A DNA stretch of 9,288 nucleotides from an uncultured Collinsella sp. (lineage in GTDB: Bacteria > Actinomycetota > Coriobacteriia > Coriobacteriales > Coriobacteriaceae): NCBI GenBank assembly GCA_958438125.1, contig CAUBQN010000054.1, positions 1-9,288 on the forward strand, read 5' to 3'. The first letter of the stretch is position 1, and each line of letters begins with the position of its first letter. Positions 6,051 to 9,288 of the stretch are shown here, in pieces. The notes under the pieces were generated by a model that was given only the letters and a program-made list of their open reading frames with translations, was not told the origin of the DNA and made no database searches. The translations under genes and the position numbers were made by a program.

Positions 6051-6103
6051 CCGCAAACGTTTCGACCGTGTTAACAAACGTGCTCAAAACCTTACGTTTG
6101 CGG
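6051..6103. repeat. Inverted repeat and CAAACGT motif cluster upstream of the signalling operon
   Basis: CCGCAAACGT (6051-6060) and ACGTTTGCGG (6094-6103) are a perfect 10-bp inverted repeat with a 33-base spacer. A third CAAACGT lies inside at 6075-6081, so three copies are spaced about 21 and 19 bases apart, near two helical turns. The palindrome TGTTAACA (6069-6076) overlaps the middle copy. This could be a regulator binding array or an RNA hairpin in the hydrolase 3' region. No T run follows the right arm. Confidence 0.45.
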
Positions 6104-6172
6104 CTCCAATTGCGCCGTCTGCCAACTCATAAAAATGTAACGGCATTCACGTGCTTACCTGCATTGGCAAGG

Positions 6173-6188
6173 TGTTACCCTTGTAACA
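6173..6188 (+). promoter_or_regulatory. Dyad operator candidate overlapping the -35 box
   Basis: TGTTAC-CCTT-GTAACA is a perfect 6-bp dyad with a 4-base spacer. It overlaps the proposed -35 box at 6181-6186, a placement typical of repressor sites. A further half-site-like TGTAAC occurs at 6136-6141. Confidence 0.4.
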
Positions 6189-6209
6189 TTTGGAACCCAC
6201 CGCTACTAT
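6181..6209 (+). promoter_or_regulatory. Candidate sigma-70-type promoter of the GGDEF/HD-GYP-Hpt operon
   Basis: -35 TTGTAA (6181-6186) and -10 TACTAT (6204-6209) are 17 bases apart, each matching consensus at 4 of 6 positions. Transcription would start near 6216, leaving a leader of about 18 bases with GAAAGGG (6221-6227) before ATG 6234. Confidence 0.45.
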
Positions 6210-6233
6210 GCGAAGCTATCGAAAGGGCCCCAT

Positions 6234-8114
6234 ATGCTCAATAATCACGAGGTCAATCTAACCGACGAGGAGGCTGCCGCCGAGGTCGCCCGCGTCGCGA
6301 AGACCTACCCCGTGGTACGTTTGCTGTCGGCCGATCAGATTAAGAGCGAGCCTAACTGCCTGCTCGCCGGCAATCGGTGCCCTTGTCTGCGTCAGTCGAG
6401 TCTTGAGGCCTTGGCAGATTCCGATGAGGTGTCGGAGCAACTGCTCAACGATGGTGTTGAGTACCGCGCCCGCCTACGCCCTCTAAAGGTCGAGGGCGAG
6501 CCTCACGTCTTGCTGATGGTACGTCCGATTGATGAGCAAGAGGCCACAGAAGAGGATCTTGTCTACACCGACGTGCTGACGGGCGTGCGCAATCGCCGAT
6601 ATTACGAGGAAAAGCTCCGTAGCGCTCGCATGAAGGCTGGCGTTGCGGTGATTGACCTTGATGATTTTAGGGCCTTCAACGATACGTGTGGCCGTCATGC
6701 CGGCGACCTTGCACTCGGTGCTGTGGCGACAGCCATACGCAGCGGAATTCGTTCGACTGACGAGCTTGTGCGCTATGGCTGCGACAAGTTTGTGGTCGTC
6801 ATGCCCGATATTCCCTCTGATGACTTCGCCCGTCGCTTGCATCAGGTATCCGAAGCCGTTCATTCCACGATTATTCCGGGCCATGAGTACGTGAGCTTGA
6901 CGGCATGTGTTGGTGGCGTTCGCATTCATGGCGAGACGGTCGATGAGGGCGTTGGCCGCGCTGTCCAGTTATTGAGCCGCGCTAAGGCAAAAGCCGGTAC
7001 GGTCGTGACCGATGCCGATTCCATCGAGGCCTTCCAAAGCGAAAAGCCTTTGGTGCTTATTGTCGATGACTCCGAGATGAACCGAGCCATTCTCAGCGAG
7101 ATGCTCAAGGACGAGTATTGCATCCTCGAGGCCGACCACGGTCGTGCGGCGCTCGACATGGTCGACCGCTATGGCGATGAGTTGTCGCTCGTGCTGCTGG
7201 ATATTGTCATGCCGGGCGTAAGCGGCTTTGAGGTGCTGGCCGATCTGTCGCGCCGATCGGTTAGTGACAATCTGCCCGTCATCATGATTTCGAGCGAAGA
7301 TTCCGATGATATGGTTCTGCGCGCGTACGAGCTGGGCGCCTCGGACTATATCAACCGTCCGTTTGGCTCCCGTGTCGTGCGCCGCCGTGTAAGCAACACC
7401 ATCCGCCTATACGCCAAGCAGCGCCGCCTGACGAGCCTGCTGTCTCAGCAGTACAACGAGCGCGTCAAGAACAGTCGCATGCTCATCGACATCATGGCCG
7501 GCGTCATGGAACTTCGCAATGGCGAGAGCGGCAGACACGTTACGAATATCGAAAAGCTGACCGAGCTGCTGCTTGACTGTCTGGTCCAGCGTAGCGACAC
7601 TATCTCCCTCGACAATGAGGAGCGCTCCACGATCGCCCTGGCTTCGGCGCTGCACGATATCGGCAAGATGTCGATTGACGATGCGATTCTCAACAAGCCC
7701 GGGCGTCTTACGCCCGAGGAGTTCGAGATTATGAAGACGCATACCACGATCGGTGCCGACATGTTGCTTGAGCTGGGCCGCCATCACGTCGGCAATGCGC
7801 TTATGGAATATGCGTACCAGATTGCGCGTTGGCACCACGAGCGCTGGGATGGCAAGGGTTATCCCGATGGCCTTAAGGGCGACGAGATTCCCATTGCCGC
7901 ACAGGTGGTCTCGGTGGCCGACGTGTACGATGCTCTGACGAGCGTGCGCGTGTACAAGGACGCTATCCCGCACAGGGAGGCAATCCAGATGATCCTGGAC
8001 GGTAAGTGCGGCACCTTTAACCCGCTGTTGCTCGACTGCCTGCTCGAGGTGCAAGACCGTATTGCCGAGACGTTGGCACGCCCCGCCGACGTCGTTGCGT
8101 TTCCCACGATTTAG
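6234..8114 (+). CDS. GGDEF (degenerate)-REC-HD-GYP cyclic-di-GMP signalling protein
   Basis: 626-residue cytoplasmic signalling protein with no membrane segment. Order seen: an unassigned N-terminal region (1-105, with Cys42, Cys49 and Cys51); a GGDEF-type domain (about 108-265) with YTDVLTGVRNRR and the IDLDDFRAFND strand; a receiver domain (about 272-392); a helical linker; and a C-terminal HD-GYP domain (about 415-612). The signature GGDEF reads GCDKF (182-186), so cyclase activity is doubtful, while the inhibitory-site RxxD motif (RSTD 173-176) stands exactly five residues before it. The receiver has Asp278/Asp279, phospho-acceptor Asp323 (LLDIVMP) and Ser353, but Arg375 replaces the invariant Lys (INRPF). 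HD-GYP residues are intact: His435, His474-Asp475, Lys478, His503, His534/His535, DGKGYP 539-544 and Asp564. It probably hydrolyses c-di-GMP under control of the two upstream domains. Start supported by GAAAGGG 6 bases before the ATG. It leads the operon with the Hpt gene. Confidence 0.93.
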   Translation: MLNNHEVNLTDEEAAAEVARVAKTYPVVRLLSADQIKSEPNCLLAGNRCPCLRQSSLEALADSDEVSEQLLNDGVEYRARLRPLKVEGEPHVLLMVRPIDEQEATEEDLVYTDVLTGVRNRRYYEEKLRSARMKAGVAVIDLDDFRAFNDTCGRHAGDLALGAVATAIRSGIRSTDELVRYGCDKFVVVMPDIPSDDFARRLHQVSEAVHSTIIPGHEYVSLTACVGGVRIHGETVDEGVGRAVQLLSRAKAKAGTVVTDADSIEAFQSEKPLVLIVDDSEMNRAILSEMLKDEYCILEADHGRAALDMVDRYGDELSLVLLDIVMPGVSGFEVLADLSRRSVSDNLPVIMISSEDSDDMVLRAYELGASDYINRPFGSRVVRRRVSNTIRLYAKQRRLTSLLSQQYNERVKNSRMLIDIMAGVMELRNGESGRHVTNIEKLTELLLDCLVQRSDTISLDNEERSTIALASALHDIGKMSIDDAILNKPGRLTPEEFEIMKTHTTIGADMLLELGRHHVGNALMEYAYQIARWHHERWDGKGYPDGLKGDEIPIAAQVVSVADVYDALTSVRVYKDAIPHREAIQMILDGKCGTFNPLLLDCLLEVQDRIAETLARPADVVAFPTI

Positions 8115-8137
8115 TTTGACCAAAGGAGTTTTAATCC

Positions 8138-8494
8138 ATGATTTCCATGCGTGAGGCGTATGAGAAGATCGGCGCTAATTATGAAGACGCGTGCGCTCGG
8201 CTGATGGGCGGGGAAATGCTTGCCCGCTTTGCCCTCAAGTTTTTAGATGACGAGAGCATGGACAAGCTGGAGGCTGCCATGGCGGCGGGAGACGCCGAAG
8301 GTGCGTTTATGGCAGCGCACACGCTCAAGGGCGTGAGCCAGAACCTGGGATTCGATAATCTGTACGAGCCGGCGGTCGTGGTGACCGAGGCGCTGCGCGG
8401 CGCCGATGCCGTTGACGGCGCTCGCGAGGGAATGCATGCGCTGCAGCAGCAATATGCGGCAACGATGTCGGCCCTGCGCGAAGCGGCTGAATAA
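8138..8494 (+). CDS. Free-standing histidine phosphotransfer (Hpt) protein
   Basis: A 118-residue all-helical phosphorelay carrier. Hpt proteins accept a phosphoryl group on a His from one receiver domain and pass it to another; they have no kinase activity. Seen: the signature AAHTLKGVSQNLGF with phospho-acceptor His61, Lys64 and Gly65, flanked by amphipathic helices that would form the four-helix bundle. Length is normal for a lone Hpt domain. Start: ATG 8138 follows AAAGGAG (8122-8128) with a 9-base spacer; ATG 8147 is an alternative three residues on. It begins 23 bases after the GGDEF-REC-HD-GYP stop and is surely co-transcribed with it, so that protein's receiver domain is the obvious partner. 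The upstream hybrid kinase is not in the window. A strong hairpin follows. Confidence 0.93.
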   Translation: MISMREAYEKIGANYEDACARLMGGEMLARFALKFLDDESMDKLEAAMAAGDAEGAFMAAHTLKGVSQNLGFDNLYEPAVVVTEALRGADAVDGAREGMHALQQQYAATMSALREAAE

Positions 8495-8537
8495 GAGCTT
8501 GCGGGCCTTGGGCTGCGTGCCGGCCACATATAGGTAA

Positions 8538-8580
8538 AAGGGCGCCCCGCCGGACCATGTGGCCGGCGGGGCGCCCTTGT
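8538..8580. terminator. Two-way terminator between Hpt and C26 peptidase genes
   Basis: Perfect 16-bp GC-rich stem (8538-8553 with 8563-8578) around a 9-base loop. On the - strand it is followed by a TTTT tail (CCCTTTTACC), fitting the end of the C26 gene 22 bases upstream. On the + strand the tail TTGTCTGTTG is only partly T-rich. An alternative pairing GGCCACAT (8522-8529) with ATGTGGCC (8557-8564) overlaps the loop and two bases of the right arm. Confidence 0.85.
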
Positions 8581-8599
8581 CTGTTGTGCAGTTCGCGAG

Positions 8600-9288
8600 C
8601 TAGCGTGCCTGCTTTACCTTGGCCGCCGCCTCGACAAACGACTTCCACAGGTTAAAGTCGGTCTCGAGCGTCTTCCACGTGTACTCAGGATGCCATTGCA
8701 CGCCCAGGCAGAATGGCTGGCCTTCGACCTCGATGCACTCGGGAACGCCGTCGGTTGCCTTGGCGACCAAGCGCGTGCTTTTACCCAGACGGTCGACGCA
8801 GCAGTGATGTGCCGAGTTGGTCTGGATCAGCCTGTGCCCGCCAACCGCGCGCTCCAGCAGCGAGCCCGGCACGACCTCGACGGGGTGCACGGGATCGGTG
8901 AGCACGTGGGTATGGCGCCACTGCGTGCGGCCCTCGCGCGCACCCAGGCTCGGCACGTCCATGCACAGGGTGCCGCCGGTGGCGACGTTGAGCAGCTGCG
9001 TGCCGCGGCAGGTGGTAAAGAGCGGCTTTTTGGCGCGGAGCACCTCGTTAACCAGCTTAAACTCAAAACGGTCGCGAATCTCGCAGCACAGTGTGGGGTC
9101 GTAGGGGCGCTCGTCGCCCCAGCGCTTGGGGTTGACGTCCGGGCCGCCGGGAATAGCGATGCCGTCGGCGATATCGACGTAATGACGGATAACCTCAATG
9201 TCCTCGGTGATGGACATCTGCAGCGGCAGGCCGCCGGCGGCAAGGATGGCATCGACAAAGACACTTGCGATTTCCTCGTTGGGGGAGA
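8600..9288 (-). CDS. Peptidase C26 / gamma-glutamyl-GABA hydrolase family protein (N-terminus beyond window)
   Basis: Class-I glutamine-amidotransferase-like hydrolase that cleaves gamma-glutamyl amide bonds; PuuD, which hydrolyses gamma-glutamyl-GABA in putrescine catabolism, is the best-known member. 229 residues are visible, counted from Ser at 9286. The frame has no stop up to the window edge, and the residues before the internal Met at 9217 (FVDAILAAGGLPLQ) are the expected family N-terminal helix and strand. That Met is therefore not the start and the gene continues past 9288. Seen: PGGPDVNP, nucleophile elbow TTCRGTQ with the Cys codon at 9008-9010 (visible residue 93), TNSAHH, and the catalytic His-Glu of GVQWHPE (visible 199 and 201), giving a complete Cys-His-Glu triad. 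The substrate is not readable; no other putrescine gene is seen here. Ends at a strong terminator. Confidence 0.93.
   Translation of the reverse strand, partial: SPNEEIASVFVDAILAAGGLPLQMSITEDIEVIRHYVDIADGIAIPGGPDVNPKRWGDERPYDPTLCCEIRDRFEFKLVNEVLRAKKPLFTTCRGTQLLNVATGGTLCMDVPSLGAREGRTQWRHTHVLTDPVHPVEVVPGSLLERAVGGHRLIQTNSAHHCCVDRLGKSTRLVAKATDGVPECIEVEGQPFCLGVQWHPEYTWKTLETDFNLWKSFVEAAAKVKQAR

Noticed and set aside
6233..6234. A c-di-GMP riboswitch upstream of the HD-GYP gene
   Set aside because: The 6022-6233 region has no recognisable GEMM-type core, and the best promoter leaves only about 18 bases of leader.
7407..8123. A 238-codon open frame on the - strand
   Set aside because: Antisense to the HD-GYP domain, whose motifs are intact on the + strand.

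Overview
The window looks like chromosomal DNA of a high-GC anaerobic actinobacterium of the Coriobacteriia, most likely Collinsella or a close relative. This is an inference from the GC-rich codon choice, the A/G-rich ribosome binding sites, the gene content and the short palindromic repeats. No rRNA or other taxonomic marker is present. I see no phage, IS element, CRISPR array, rRNA or tRNA.

Layout, left to right. (1) Positions 1-1743, + strand: an M18 zinc aminopeptidase with all five metal ligands, followed directly (TAA then ATG) by a 60-residue protein I do not recognise. (2) 1744-2103: a gene-less stretch with one copy of a ~51-bp palindromic repeat, a set of nested inverted repeats, a strong two-way terminator and a GC-rich hairpin. 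(3) 2104-5004, - strand: a D-2-hydroxyacid dehydrogenase, a methionine aminopeptidase with an N-terminal SEC-C zinc motif, and a COG0731-type radical SAM protein. Palindromic elements separate these genes, including a second copy of the 51-bp repeat and a 67-bp element with perfect 20-bp arms. (4) 5224-6021, + strand: an alpha/beta hydrolase divergent from the radical SAM gene. (5) 6022-8494, + strand: a regulatory region rich in dyads, then a two-gene signalling operon. It encodes a 626-residue GGDEF-REC-HD-GYP protein and a free-standing histidine phosphotransfer (Hpt) protein, and ends at a strong hairpin. (6) 8600 to the window edge, - strand: a class-I amidotransferase-like peptidase of family C26 (gamma-glutamyl-GABA hydrolase type), cut off at its N-terminus by the window end.

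The most interesting part is the signalling operon. Its GGDEF motif is degenerate (GCDKF), yet the RxxD inhibitory-site motif stands exactly five residues upstream. The middle receiver domain has its aspartates, but Arg replaces the invariant Lys. The C-terminal HD-GYP phosphodiesterase domain looks intact. The simplest reading is a c-di-GMP-degrading enzyme controlled by a nucleotide-sensing dead cyclase domain and by phosphoryl groups delivered by the neighbouring Hpt protein. No histidine kinase is in the window.

The other genes are mostly housekeeping: peptide turnover, N-terminal methionine removal, 2-keto/2-hydroxy acid redox and amide hydrolysis. They do not form one evident pathway. 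Several starts were moved from the longest possible reading frame to internal starts on the basis of ribosome binding sites and family length.
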